From: Neiella marina
GTDB lineage: Bacteria > Pseudomonadota > Gammaproteobacteria > Enterobacterales > Neiellaceae
DNA length: 64,000 nt
Reading direction: 5' to 3'
NCBI RefSeq assembly: GCF_002165625.1
Contig: NZ_NGNS01000021.1
Location: 1 to 64,000 of the forward strand
Below, piece after piece: positions 1 to 9,100 of this stretch. Position 1 is the first letter of the stretch. Every line of letters starts with the position of its first letter. The notes under the pieces were generated by a model. The model saw nothing but the letters and a program-made list of their open reading frames with translations, did not search any database and had not been told where the DNA came from. Position numbers and translations under genes: made by a program.

Positions 1-60
1 TGATACTCCCCAAAAAGTAGTGTGGAGATCAGATCGAAGTTAACGGAAAAAGTTCAAAAA

Positions 61-88
61 AATCCCCGCCAATTGCTTAGCGGGGATT
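61..88. terminator. Hairpin at left edge
   Basis: AATCCCCGC (61-69) pairs with GCGGGGATT (80-88) around a 10-base loop. An A-run lies upstream and a short T-run downstream, so it could terminate in either direction. No gene that it would serve is present. It lies next to the mosaic-end remnant at 89-104, so its true genomic location is uncertain. Confidence 0.5.
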
Positions 89-104
89 TGTGTATAAGAG
101 ACAG
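86..104 (+). other. Tn5 mosaic-end / Nextera adapter remnant
   Basis: Positions 89-104 read TGTGTATAAGAGACAG, the last 16 bases of the 19-base Tn5 mosaic end used in tagmentation libraries. Over 86-104, 17 of 19 bases agree. In such libraries genomic sequence follows the CAG end, which fits genomic sequence starting at 105. I read this as library residue, so bases 1-104 may not belong next to the rest of the window. Confidence 0.85.
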
Positions 105-392
105 CCCTCTGGGGTGGCTTTCTACTTTCTGGCAGCAACTAAGTCGTGCTTCAACAAGCAAGGATGCTTGTTGTAGAGCGCTCCATGGATGGACTTGAGC
201 GTCACTACTTAGTTACTGGTTACTGTCGCTCCTCGCTGGCAACATTTCCGAAAGGGCTTGCTCTAAGCAATTCGAAAGCTACTCCTTCTGCAATTGTCAG
301 AGGAACGAAAATTCCTTTAGCAAGACGCCGTAAAATCTTTGCTGCCGGGCTCCTGCCCTCGACAAAGCCCCTCTTCGGCCTCCTGCCTTCGC

Positions 393-412
393 GACAAATT
401 AATTAATTTGTC
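393..412. repeat. Perfect 20-base palindrome
   Basis: GACAAATTAA is followed immediately by its exact reverse complement, with no spacer. It has no T-run and is not near a start codon, so neither a terminator nor an ordinary operator role is obvious. It could be part of an intergenic repeat. Confidence 0.6.
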
Positions 413-512
413 CCTTGATGACTCTACTGTCGCTTCCCTGCGGCAGAAGCTTGCTGCAGGAACCTTCATCCCTCTTCCCAAGTATCGTGATCGCATCAGC
501 TTTGCAAAGCAC

Positions 513-538
513 AAAAAAGCCCTCAACAGTGTGAGGGC
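513..538 (-). terminator. Terminator of the 600-1733 gene
   Basis: On the minus strand GCCCTCA and TGAGGGC form a 7-bp stem with a 6-base loop, followed by TTTTTT. It lies about 60 bases beyond the stop of the minus-strand cycloisomerase-like gene. Confidence 0.8.
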
Positions 539-599
539 GAAAGTATTGCCACCAGCCACATGGTGGACTTGAGTACCAACTCAAAAATCAGTGAATCAG

Positions 600-1733
600 T
601 TACAACATTTTTTGATGCGGCCGCAAAAGCTGCAAATCAAACTCAACACCAGTACCCGGTGTATCCGGAGCAACTGCCAAGCCGTTATCGTCAATCACTA
701 ACGGCCGTTTGGTGTACTGATCAATTGGGAAAGAGTGCACTTCCATCATGCCGCAGTTTGCTTGTGACGACATCAGCGACACATGCAGTTCTTGCATACC
801 ATGGCTGCACACTGGCAAGTTGTAGGCATAGGCCAATTGAGCAGCTTTCAGCCAGCCGGTGACACCACCAATATTGGATGCATCCGGCTGTAAGAAGCCG
901 ACTTTGGCTTGCTGCGCAGCATAGTTAAATTCATAAATGGTATGAAGGTTTTCGCCCATTGCTAACGGGATATTGATTGCCTCCGCAATGCGCGCATAGC
1001 CTTGATAATCATCAGGAATCGTTGGTTCTTCAAACCAACCAATGTTGTATTGATCAATGGCGCGACCAAAGCGGATAGCCTTTTCAACCGTCAATGAATA
1101 GTTGGCATCAACCATAAACTCCAGATCAGGACCAATCAGCTCCCGAACGGCTTTCACTCGAGCCACATCCTCTCGATAGTCTTCCTTGCCGACTTTAATT
1201 TTCACCGCTTTAAAACCGTTATTCAGATAACCCTGAATATTGTCGAGCAGTTTCGCCTCAGAGAAATTCAGATCGATGCCACCAGCATAGCAAGGCGTCT
1301 TGTTACTAGCGCCACCAGCAACTTTCCAAAGCGGCAAGTTCAAACGCTTACATTTGATGTCCCACAACGCAATATCAACTGCAGAAATGGCGAAACTTAA
1401 CAAGCCGCCGCGACCGACATAGTGTAGGTGGTATTGCATGCCCTCCCACAAATGTTCAATACGAGCTGCATCTTTTCCTTGGAGCCATGGCTTCAATTCA
1501 TCATTGATGAGCGAGTATATGGCGCGCCCACCTTTGCCGCCGGTATAGGTATAACCACACCCTTCAAAACCATCGGCAGTACGAATTCGACAAACCACTA
1601 GTTCAAAGTGGTAATGGTCGCCGTGTTTGGCATCGGATAGCACTTCGGCCAATGGGATCTGATAGTACTCGACAGCGACGGATTCAACTGCTGTTGACAA
1701 CGTCGCTGTTTCGAGCCGACTGATAGCTGTCAT
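600..1733 (-). CDS. Enolase-superfamily (mandelate racemase type) cycloisomerase/dehydratase, paralogue of the 41 kb gene
   Basis: A 377-residue protein of the mandelate racemase/muconate lactonizing enzyme family. It has the KIKVG lysine motif of the barrel, metal ligands in MVDANYS, WFEEPT and MGENLHT, and the C-terminal general-base histidine in CSHGMQELH. The N-terminal capping segment contains SDAKHGDH. It is collinear and, by eye, about 60% identical to the 363-residue protein at 41030-42121, which I assign as 3,6-anhydro-L-galactonate cycloisomerase (EC 5.5.1.25). All catalytic motifs are kept, so it should be active. The substrate may be the same or a related sugar acid, for example an epimer. 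It stands alone, divergent from the tandem receptors at 2.1-9.6 kb, and has its own terminator. The N-terminus is about 11 residues longer than the paralogue's. Family confidence is high, substrate confidence low. Confidence 0.8.
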   Translation of the reverse strand: MTAISRLETATLSTAVESVAVEYYQIPLAEVLSDAKHGDHYHFELVVCRIRTADGFEGCGYTYTGGKGGRAIYSLINDELKPWLQGKDAARIEHLWEGMQYHLHYVGRGGLLSFAISAVDIALWDIKCKRLNLPLWKVAGGASNKTPCYAGGIDLNFSEAKLLDNIQGYLNNGFKAVKIKVGKEDYREDVARVKAVRELIGPDLEFMVDANYSLTVEKAIRFGRAIDQYNIGWFEEPTIPDDYQGYARIAEAINIPLAMGENLHTIYEFNYAAQQAKVGFLQPDASNIGGVTGWLKAAQLAYAYNLPVCSHGMQELHVSLMSSQANCGMMEVHSFPIDQYTKRPLVIDDNGLAVAPDTPGTGVEFDLQLLRPHQKML

Positions 1734-2123
1734 TTAGTTCGACTTCCCTAGCTAAAATTTCATTGAACAAACTATATATTGTTAACGATATACATTAAAC
1801 ATAAAGTTCTATTTTTATTGATCTCGCGTTGTCGTTATGTGATCAAGTCATCAAACAGCTCGCCCTCTGATAGCAAGCATAAGTCGCTCCAGCCCGCGTA
1901 GACTCAAGCCTTAGTAGTTTCAAATAAAAACAAAGATCGACCTCACAATTTCAACAAATTGATTACGGTTAAAGGTTTATTGTTAACAATGTGGATTGAT
2001 TAAAAGTGTTTTTGGGTGGTATTTTTCACCTCAATTTTTAGGCAAGGAAAGACGTCGATTTCAAATTGACGTTAGCCAATTTCACTTTTTTTCGATTCAT
2101 AACAACTTTCCTTGGGGGAAACT
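1734..2123. promoter_or_regulatory. Divergent control region with GTTAAC palindromes
   Basis: This AT-rich gap between the divergent cycloisomerase-like gene and the first TonB receptor has no gene. It contains TATTGTTAACGATA (1777-1790) and the perfect palindrome ATTGTTAACAAT (1979-1990). Similar palindromes occur before the second receptor (6026-6039) and before the gene at 31126. They are probable operators; the regulator is not identified. Confidence 0.55.
1979..1990. promoter_or_regulatory. ATTGTTAACAAT operator candidate
   Basis: Perfect 12-base palindrome about 135 bases before the first receptor gene. The GTnnAC core is the kind read by FadR-subfamily GntR repressors, but other regulator families also use such cores. 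Confidence 0.5.
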
Positions 2124-5100
2124 ATGGCGATGAAATCTTCTGCTTTTCGCCTGAGCACTGTCTGTATGGCAGTACTCACAGTACTGAGCGCCGGAGTGCA
2201 TGCGCAAGATGCCAACGGCCCTGAACAAGAGCAAACAGATCCAAACGAAGGCGTTGAGGTTATTCAGGTCACCGGCCTGAAAGCCAGCTTAAAGAAAAGC
2301 ATCAATGATAAACGTTTTGCTGAGACTATCTCTGACTCTATTAACTCTGAAGATATCGGTAAAACCACGGACCAAAACATCGCCGACGCGCTTTCTCGCG
2401 TCACTGGTGTATCGGTTCGCAGCGAGGGTGGCGAAGGCGCCAACATTACCGTTCGTGGTGCCAACTCTCAGCAGAACAACATCAGTTTAAACGGGGTTCA
2501 ACTCGGTAGTACAGACTTCAGCCAAGGCGTTGACTTGTCGCAATTTTCGGCCGACATTTTGTCAAAAATTGAAGTAGTCAAAACACCAAGTGCCGATCAT
2601 GAAGAAGGCTCGCTGGGCGCCAACATTAGCTTAAGTTCGGCTAAGCCTCTGGATATGAATTATTTGGTTCGTAACCTAACTTATCAAGCGCGCTACAATG
2701 ACCTTGCTGAAGAGTATGACTACAAATTGTCGGGCGGTTACTCGCATAAGTTTCTTGACGAGACCTTTGGTGTATTAATTACCGCCTACACCGAAACCAA
2801 CACGGTGCGCCGCGATGAGTTCTTTGCCAATGACTGGCGCGTACGCCATTCACCGTTGGCCACCGATCAGAATGGTGATCTGGTAGAAGATGCTTACGGT
2901 CTGTCGAGCTACAACAACGAATACCAAGCACACCTGCAAGATCGCGATCGCTATGGTGTTGATTTGGTCATGCAGTGGGCACCAACTGAAGATACTAGCT
3001 TAGACTTTAGCTTTAACTACTCAAAGCAGGAGCTAAGCTCAACCATGCATGGCATCCGGACTCGAGGCTCGGACTATGCCAACATGGTCGAAGATGAAGC
3101 CACTGAGTTCAACCCAGACATCATCGGTGATTACACCGATCCAACCGCCGACTGGCATACGATTAACACCAAAACCAATACCTTTACCAAGTGGGAAAAT
3201 CGCTTCGCTTTGGGTGATTTGGTGCAGTCAATTGGCAAGTTTGACAACATCAACAAAATTGCCTCGTTTAACATCGAGCATCAATTGACCGACGGCATCA
3301 ATGTTCGCACTGGCCTTGGTTACTCACTTGCCGAGCAAGTGCCTGACAACAACCTCTATGTTGTGTTGCAAAACTGGGGCAATGTAAACCCAACCGTACT
3401 GACTCATACGTCACCAGAAGACATTGAGCCGGTTGGTTACGACTGCACCAAAGGCGGTCGCTGTGTGTTGTCTTCAGGCACTGGTGTTATCGACTATGGC
3501 GAAAACAACACCTGGGGCGACCCAACGGCAATTTGGGACAACCGCACGACTACAGGCTTCAACCCTGATGATTTAGATGCTCAGCATTTATCGTACATGG
3601 GTCGCACCATGAACAACGTTGAAGATGAGCAAAAATCAGCTTACATCGATATTGATTGGGACGTTGAATTTGGACCGCTGACTCAAATCGAGTTTGGTGC
3701 CAAAGTATCAAATCGCAACAAGTTCGTTGATGCCCAAACCACTAGCTATAACTCGGTTGGCGAAGGTGTGGTTGTCACCAACCCAGATACTGGCCAACCA
3801 GCCGTTATCACACCAGGTTTGAAAGACATCGACACAGCCCTGTTTGCCACTAACGAGCCGTTCCCGGTCAGTGATTTTATGGGCAGCTTGGGTTACGGCC
3901 GCGATAATATTACCGATGGCTGGACCACTTTCTCAGCGGAGAAAGCCTTTGAAGCCGTACAGGGCGATCCAAAAATCGGCATCATTCCCGATAAAACCAA
4001 TACTCGTGAAACCGAACTGGATAACTTTGCGGTCTACTTAAAAACCAAGTTTGACTTGCTAGACGGTCAGCTCACTGGTGATGTTGGTGTTCGATATGTA
4101 TCGACTGATGTAACCGCAAATGGCTACTCAGGCGTCAATTTCTTCTATGACCCTGCCAACATGGGTCGTGTACAAGACCCGTTTAAACTGCAGCAATTAC
4201 GCGATACCAGCAACCCGCTATGCCCAGAAATTTCATGGTATGGCAATGATTGGAGCGCTGAATCCCGTTGGTCTCGAGTCGACGGCCTTGGCTACGACAC
4301 CAAAGGAACCAGCGATTTCCGCGATGATACCCCACTGGCAAACGCTGGCGCTTGTCATGATCCGCGCACATTATTAGGCAGCGGCGAAAATACCTGGTGG
4401 TGGTTGTGGCGTCACTCGGATGTCTCTACCGAGAAACACTATGTCTACGGCGAACGTCAGTTTGACGACAACGGCAACCTAGTGCCAACGGAAGATCGCT
4501 CTAAGCGTTCATTCGCAGTGAAAGATACTCACGACTACGATTTGTTCTTGCCTAGCTTGAACCTCAATTACGTTATCAATGATGACATGATTGCTCGTTT
4601 CGCGGTTTCTAAAACCATGTCTCGTCCGCAAATCGACTCGTTACGCCCAGGTTTCAAAGTCACCGAAACCATTTGGGGTGGTGACAACCGCAACAACACC
4701 ATTACGCTGACCAATACTAAGTTGGATCCACTCGAATCAAACAACTTAGATTTATCTTACGAATGGTACTTCAGCGATTCGGGCATGTTGGCCATGGGTC
4801 TGTTCTACAAAGACATGACCAACTTCGAAGAGTCTGAAACCATTGTTACCTATATGGATGATTTGCGTGACATCGGCCTAGATCCAAACGCGCCGCAATA
4901 CGATGTTAACGATTTGGTGCTGATCGCTGGCGTCGATAGCCTCGAGCAGTGCATGCCGAAACGTTTCATGCTTGATAGCGACTTTGAATCAGATTGGGTT
5001 CACTCCGGCGATCTGGAACAAATGTGTGCACAGTTCAAGACCACCCGCATTAAGAATGGTAAAGGTGCCAGCATCAAGGGTGTTGAATTACAAGTGATGC

Positions 5101-5612
5101 AAACCTTTGACGATCTGCCGGGTTGGATGGCAGGTTTGGGCTTACAAGCTAACTACACCTACCAAGACAGTGAGTATGACCAAGAAGTATCGTCGATTGA
5201 TGAGAGCGTCATGCTGCCATCTTTGCCAGTCACCTACACCCCAGAGCACAGCTATAACGCAACAGGTTTCTGGGAAATGGATGGCCATCAAGTCCGCCTT
5301 TCGTATCAAGGCACCACGGACCAATTGGCGAAGCGTTCATGGGAAAATGGTTCACTTTGGGAGGAAGGCCGCCGTACCTTGGACTTCTCTGCCACTTACC
5401 AATTCAATGAGCACGTCGCCTTTACGTTGCAAGCGGTTAACCTGACCGATGAAGGCGTTCGCCAGTACTACACCAGCCGCTTCTTAGAATTGAATGGTGA
5501 AGTTCTCGACGAGGGCAGCCCAATGGATGATGGTGCAACTAAATCACGCACAGTTCGTGATTATCGCACTGGCACCAACTATCGCTTAGGTGTTCGAGTT
5601 AACTTCTTCTAA
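2124..5612 (+). CDS. TonB-dependent receptor, tandem copy 1
   Basis: A 1162-residue outer-membrane receptor expected to import a ligand (probably an oligosaccharide) using TonB energy. It has a signal peptide ending near VHAQD, a TonB-box-like EVIQVTG, a plug domain (DQNIADALSRVTGVSV, then ITVRG, SLNGVQLGS and EVVKTPSADHEEGSLGA), a long beta-barrel, and a C-terminal RVNFF with the usual terminal Phe. I chose ATG 2124 because GGGGGA lies 4 bases upstream and the N-terminus (MAMKSSAFRLS) then aligns residue for residue with the neighbouring copy; ATG 2130 is possible. It is longer than a typical siderophore receptor and resembles the Xanthomonas/Caulobacter carbohydrate type. Three Cys pairs in loop regions are conserved with copy 2. 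Neighbours suggest a galactan-derived ligand, but this is inference. Confidence 0.93.
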   Translation: MAMKSSAFRLSTVCMAVLTVLSAGVHAQDANGPEQEQTDPNEGVEVIQVTGLKASLKKSINDKRFAETISDSINSEDIGKTTDQNIADALSRVTGVSVRSEGGEGANITVRGANSQQNNISLNGVQLGSTDFSQGVDLSQFSADILSKIEVVKTPSADHEEGSLGANISLSSAKPLDMNYLVRNLTYQARYNDLAEEYDYKLSGGYSHKFLDETFGVLITAYTETNTVRRDEFFANDWRVRHSPLATDQNGDLVEDAYGLSSYNNEYQAHLQDRDRYGVDLVMQWAPTEDTSLDFSFNYSKQELSSTMHGIRTRGSDYANMVEDEATEFNPDIIGDYTDPTADWHTINTKTNTFTKWENRFALGDLVQSIGKFDNINKIASFNIEHQLTDGINVRTGLGYSLAEQVPDNNLYVVLQNWGNVNPTVLTHTSPEDIEPVGYDCTKGGRCVLSSGTGVIDYGENNTWGDPTAIWDNRTTTGFNPDDLDAQHLSYMGRTMNNVEDEQKSAYIDIDWDVEFGPLTQIEFGAKVSNRNKFVDAQTTSYNSVGEGVVVTNPDTGQPAVITPGLKDIDTALFATNEPFPVSDFMGSLGYGRDNITDGWTTFSAEKAFEAVQGDPKIGIIPDKTNTRETELDNFAVYLKTKFDLLDGQLTGDVGVRYVSTDVTANGYSGVNFFYDPANMGRVQDPFKLQQLRDTSNPLCPEISWYGNDWSAESRWSRVDGLGYDTKGTSDFRDDTPLANAGACHDPRTLLGSGENTWWWLWRHSDVSTEKHYVYGERQFDDNGNLVPTEDRSKRSFAVKDTHDYDLFLPSLNLNYVINDDMIARFAVSKTMSRPQIDSLRPGFKVTETIWGGDNRNNTITLTNTKLDPLESNNLDLSYEWYFSDSGMLAMGLFYKDMTNFEESETIVTYMDDLRDIGLDPNAPQYDVNDLVLIAGVDSLEQCMPKRFMLDSDFESDWVHSGDLEQMCAQFKTTRIKNGKGASIKGVELQVMQTFDDLPGWMAGLGLQANYTYQDSEYDQEVSSIDESVMLPSLPVTYTPEHSYNATGFWEMDGHQVRLSYQGTTDQLAKRSWENGSLWEEGRRTLDFSATYQFNEHVAFTLQAVNLTDEGVRQYYTSRFLELNGEVLDEGSPMDDGATKSRTVRDYRTGTNYRLGVRVNFF

Positions 5613-5640
5613 GCTCAAAGTAGCGCAAAAAAACACCAAA

Positions 5641-5666
5641 ACCAGCTCTTAGGAGCTGGTTTTTTT
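5641..5666 (+). terminator. Terminator of receptor 1
   Basis: ACCAGCTC (5641-5648) pairs with GAGCTGGT (5653-5660) around a TTAG loop, followed by a T-run. It lies 28 bases after the stop codon, so the two receptors are separately terminated. Confidence 0.9.
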
Positions 5667-6157
5667 ATCCTTTCAGCGAACCAAAAAGGGGTGAACAACC
5701 GCAACAGGTCAACCAATACAACAACTGGTAACCATGTATTTCACCGTATTCGATGGTCACCTGCCCCACCCATATACCAGAAAATATCAAAACTAATCAT
5801 TGAAAATCACCGACAACCACGCGCTCAAACCTTTTAGCACAAGCAAACGTCAACACCTTATGTTTTGTGATGTTAATAACAGTAACGAACTATAAAACGG
5901 CGCCAGAACGACTAAAACAATAGTTAACAATCAACCAAATTTATTCGATTGAAAAAATATATTTATTGGCGTCAACAATTACGAAGGCAGTCACACTTTT
6001 GAAAATCGGTCAACAAACATACGACAATTGTTAACAATTCACATTGATTCAATTGTTACGGCAATGTTAGGTTCGCAACCAATGGTTAACTGATTGGATC
6101 GATTTCCACCAGCAACAACCGTTAGAATCGAACTATAAGTACCTCGGGGGAGGAAAC
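5667..6157. promoter_or_regulatory. Upstream region of receptor 2 with several operator-like sites
   Basis: No gene is seen. The gap contains ACAGGTCAACCAAT (5704-5717, like the GntR-type motif of the 40-58 kb region), TAGTTAACAATC (5921-5932), ATCGGTCAACAAAC (6005-6018), the perfect palindrome AATTGTTAACAATT (6026-6039), and GGTTAAC near 6083. The density of sites suggests receptor 2 is tightly regulated by its own promoter. Confidence 0.5.
6026..6039. promoter_or_regulatory. AATTGTTAACAATT operator candidate
   Basis: Perfect 14-base palindrome about 120 bases before the receptor 2 start codon. It is the longest version of the motif also seen at 1979-1990. Confidence 0.55.
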
Positions 6158-9100
6158 ATGAACACAAAACACACAACCTTTCGCTTAAGCGCAGTCTGTT
6201 TGGCTGTTGCTTCAGTGATGAGCGCAAGTGTCTATGCAGCGGATGCAGAAGAAGCGGCAGAAGCCAATGCCGAAGAAGTAGAAGTTATTGAAGTCACTGG
6301 CTTGCGCGGCAGTATCAAAAAATCTATTAATGACAAACGCTTCGCCCAACAAATTGTTGACTCAATCAATGCCGAAGATATCGGTAAGTCAACCGACCAA
6401 AACATCGCCGAAGCGCTGGGCCGCGTCACCGGTGTATCTGTTCGTACTGAAGGTGGTGAAGGTACCCAAATCTCTGTTCGTGGTACCAACTCCCAGCAAA
6501 ACAACGTCAGCCTCAATGGCGTCACTCTAGGTAGTACTGACTTCAGTCAAGGCGTTGACTTATCCCAGTTTTCTTCTGATATCTTGTCAAAAATTGAAGT
6601 TGTAAAAACGCCAAGTGCCGACCATGATGAAGGCTCTCTTGGTGCCAACATTAACCTGACTTCAGCCAAGCCTCTGGATCTCAACTACAAGGTTCGCACC
6701 CTAACCGGTCAAAGCCGGTACAACGACCTGTCCGAAGAGCACGATTACAAAATCTCTGGTTCATTCTCAGAAAAGTTTTTTGATGAAAGCTTCGCCTTTC
6801 TGATCACCGCTTACAAAGAAACCAATACCTTCCGTCGTGATCAATTTGAAGCAACAGACTGGCAAGCACAGCACTCGCCAGTTGCCCGCGACCAAGACGG
6901 CAACCTATTGGAAGATGTTTGGGGCATCACACCATTCCGCTCAAAGTACCAATACTACGAAGAAGAGCGTGACCGCATGGGTGTTGATTTGAGCTTGCAG
7001 TGGCAGCCAAACGACGACACCAACATTGATGTCAACCTCAACTACTCCAAGCAAGAGCTGACCAGCGACATGCAGGCGGTTATTGCTCGTGGCTCAAACT
7101 GGGGCAATTTAGTGGCAGGCCAACCGGCCGACTTCGACCCCAATATGGTGCCAGAATACACCGATCCAGAGGCCGATTGGCACACCCTGAACACTGACAC
7201 CATGATGTGGACCAAGTGGTTAAACCGTTTCGGTTTAGGTGATTTGGAAGCGGCCTCAAACGACCTAGAAAACATCAACAAGGTCGCTTCGTTCAAAGTC
7301 GATCATCAGCTCACTGACACCGTTAACATTCAATTCGGTGCCGGTTACTCAAAAGCTGAGCAAGATCCAGGTAATCAGATTTATACCAACACTCAGAACT
7401 TCGCCAACATGAACTCGTGGACCTTGTTCCACACTCTGCCAGAAGAGTTAGAGCCGGTTGGTTACGAATGTAACAAGAGCGGTAAGAAATGTTCGTTAGT
7501 CGGTGGTGAAGGCTATATCGATTATGGCGAGAACAACGACTTTGGCGATCCAAATGCCGTTTGGGACAACCGTTCAACCACAGGTTTCAACCCACAAGAA
7601 CTTGAAGCACAGCACTTAGGCTATCTATCTCGGACCTTAAGAGCAGTGGAAGATGAACAGAAAAATGTTCACTTTGACGTTGATTGGGACATTGAGTTTG
7701 GCCCAGTGACGCAAATTGAAGTGGGTGCTAAATGGTCTAACCGCGACAAATACGTCGATGACCAAGTATCAAACTTCTCATCGGTAGGCGAAGGCGTGGT
7801 GGTGACCAACCCAGATACGGGTGAACCGGTAACCTTCCAGGTTGGTTTGAAAGATTTGACCGGCGATATGTACGCAGCAGACGGCAAGTTTCCGGCCAGC
7901 GGCTTCATGTCAGGCTTGGGTTACAAGCGCGATATGTTTACCCGTGGTTGGAACCACTTTGATCCAGAAAAAGCCTTTGAAGTAGCCCTAGGTAGTGCAG
8001 AAGTAGAAATGAAGATCGATGATTCAGCCACTCGCTGGGCTGAGCTCGATACCATCGCCGCCTATTTCAAAACTAACCTTGAATTCTTTGATGGCCAAGT
8101 GACTGGTGATGCCGGTGTTCGCTACGTCAAAACCGATGTCGACACTCGCGGGTATTCTGGTGTGACCTTCCATTCAGACCCGGGTAACTTGGGCCGAGTG
8201 TTCGATCCGCACCACATGGCCGAAGTGCGTAACTCTGCTAACCCTGCCTGTCCTGGCATCATTTTCTACGGCACAGACTGGAACGAAGAAACCCGCTGGT
8301 CTCGTGTTGATGGCCTCGGCTATGACACCCTTGGTACCAATGACAAGCGTGATGACGTCAAGATCCCAGATGCCGGCGCCTGTTATGACGCCCGTGCCGA
8401 GCGCGATTCAGCAGAAGGCGGCACTTGGTGGCTATGGCGTCACTCTGATGTCTCAACTGAATCCTACTACGTTTATGGTGATGAGCGTCGCTACGACGAC
8501 AATGGCAACCTGCTACCAACCGAAGATCGCAGTAAGCGCTCGTTTGGCGTAGAAGATGAGCATGATTACGACATCTGGCTACCAAGCTTGAACCTCAACT
8601 ACATCATCAATGATGAAATGATTGCCCGTTTCGCCGCATCGAAGACCATGTCTCGTCCGCAAATCGATTCGTTGCGTCCAGGCTTCAAAGTGGTTGAAAC
8701 GGTTTGGGGTGGCAATGATCGTAACAACACCATCACCCTGACCAATACCAAGTTGGATCCACTAGAGTCGAACAACCTCGACTTATCGTTTGAGTGGTAT
8801 TTCAACGAAGCAGGTATGGTAGCCGCGACTCTGTTCTACAAAGACATGTCCAACTTCGAAGAGTCAGAAACCGTCAATACCTACATGGATGACTTGCGTG
8901 GCGTGGGCCTCGACCCAGATGCACCAGCTTATGATGTCAACGATCTGGTGAAAGTAGCCGGTGTCGATAGCCTTGAAGGCTGTATGCCAAAACGTGCCCA
9001 AATGGCCAACGAACTTTATGAAGACTGGTGGTACTCCGATAACTTGGAAGACACTTGTGCGGTGTTCAAGACTACACGTATCCGCAATGGTAAAGGTGCT

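Larger units (their letters stand above)
105..599. other. Non-coding, palindrome-rich stretch
   Basis: I see no credible gene here. Short open frames have no ribosome-binding site or recognisable domain. The stretch holds an inverted repeat CAACAAGCA/TGCTTGTTG (152-173), a CAAGACGCCGT motif (321-331) also found at 17.1 kb, and a perfect 20-base palindrome at 393-412. It looks like a pile-up of degenerate intergenic repeat elements. Confidence 0.6.

Noticed and set aside
146-406. Open frame of 86 codons in the left repeat region
   Set aside because: No ribosome-binding site, no domain, low-complexity composition following the palindromes. The overlapping frames on both strands are equally poor.
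560-862. 100-codon plus-strand frame over the end of the cycloisomerase-like gene
   Set aside because: It runs antisense to a clear conserved enzyme and has no recognisable product.
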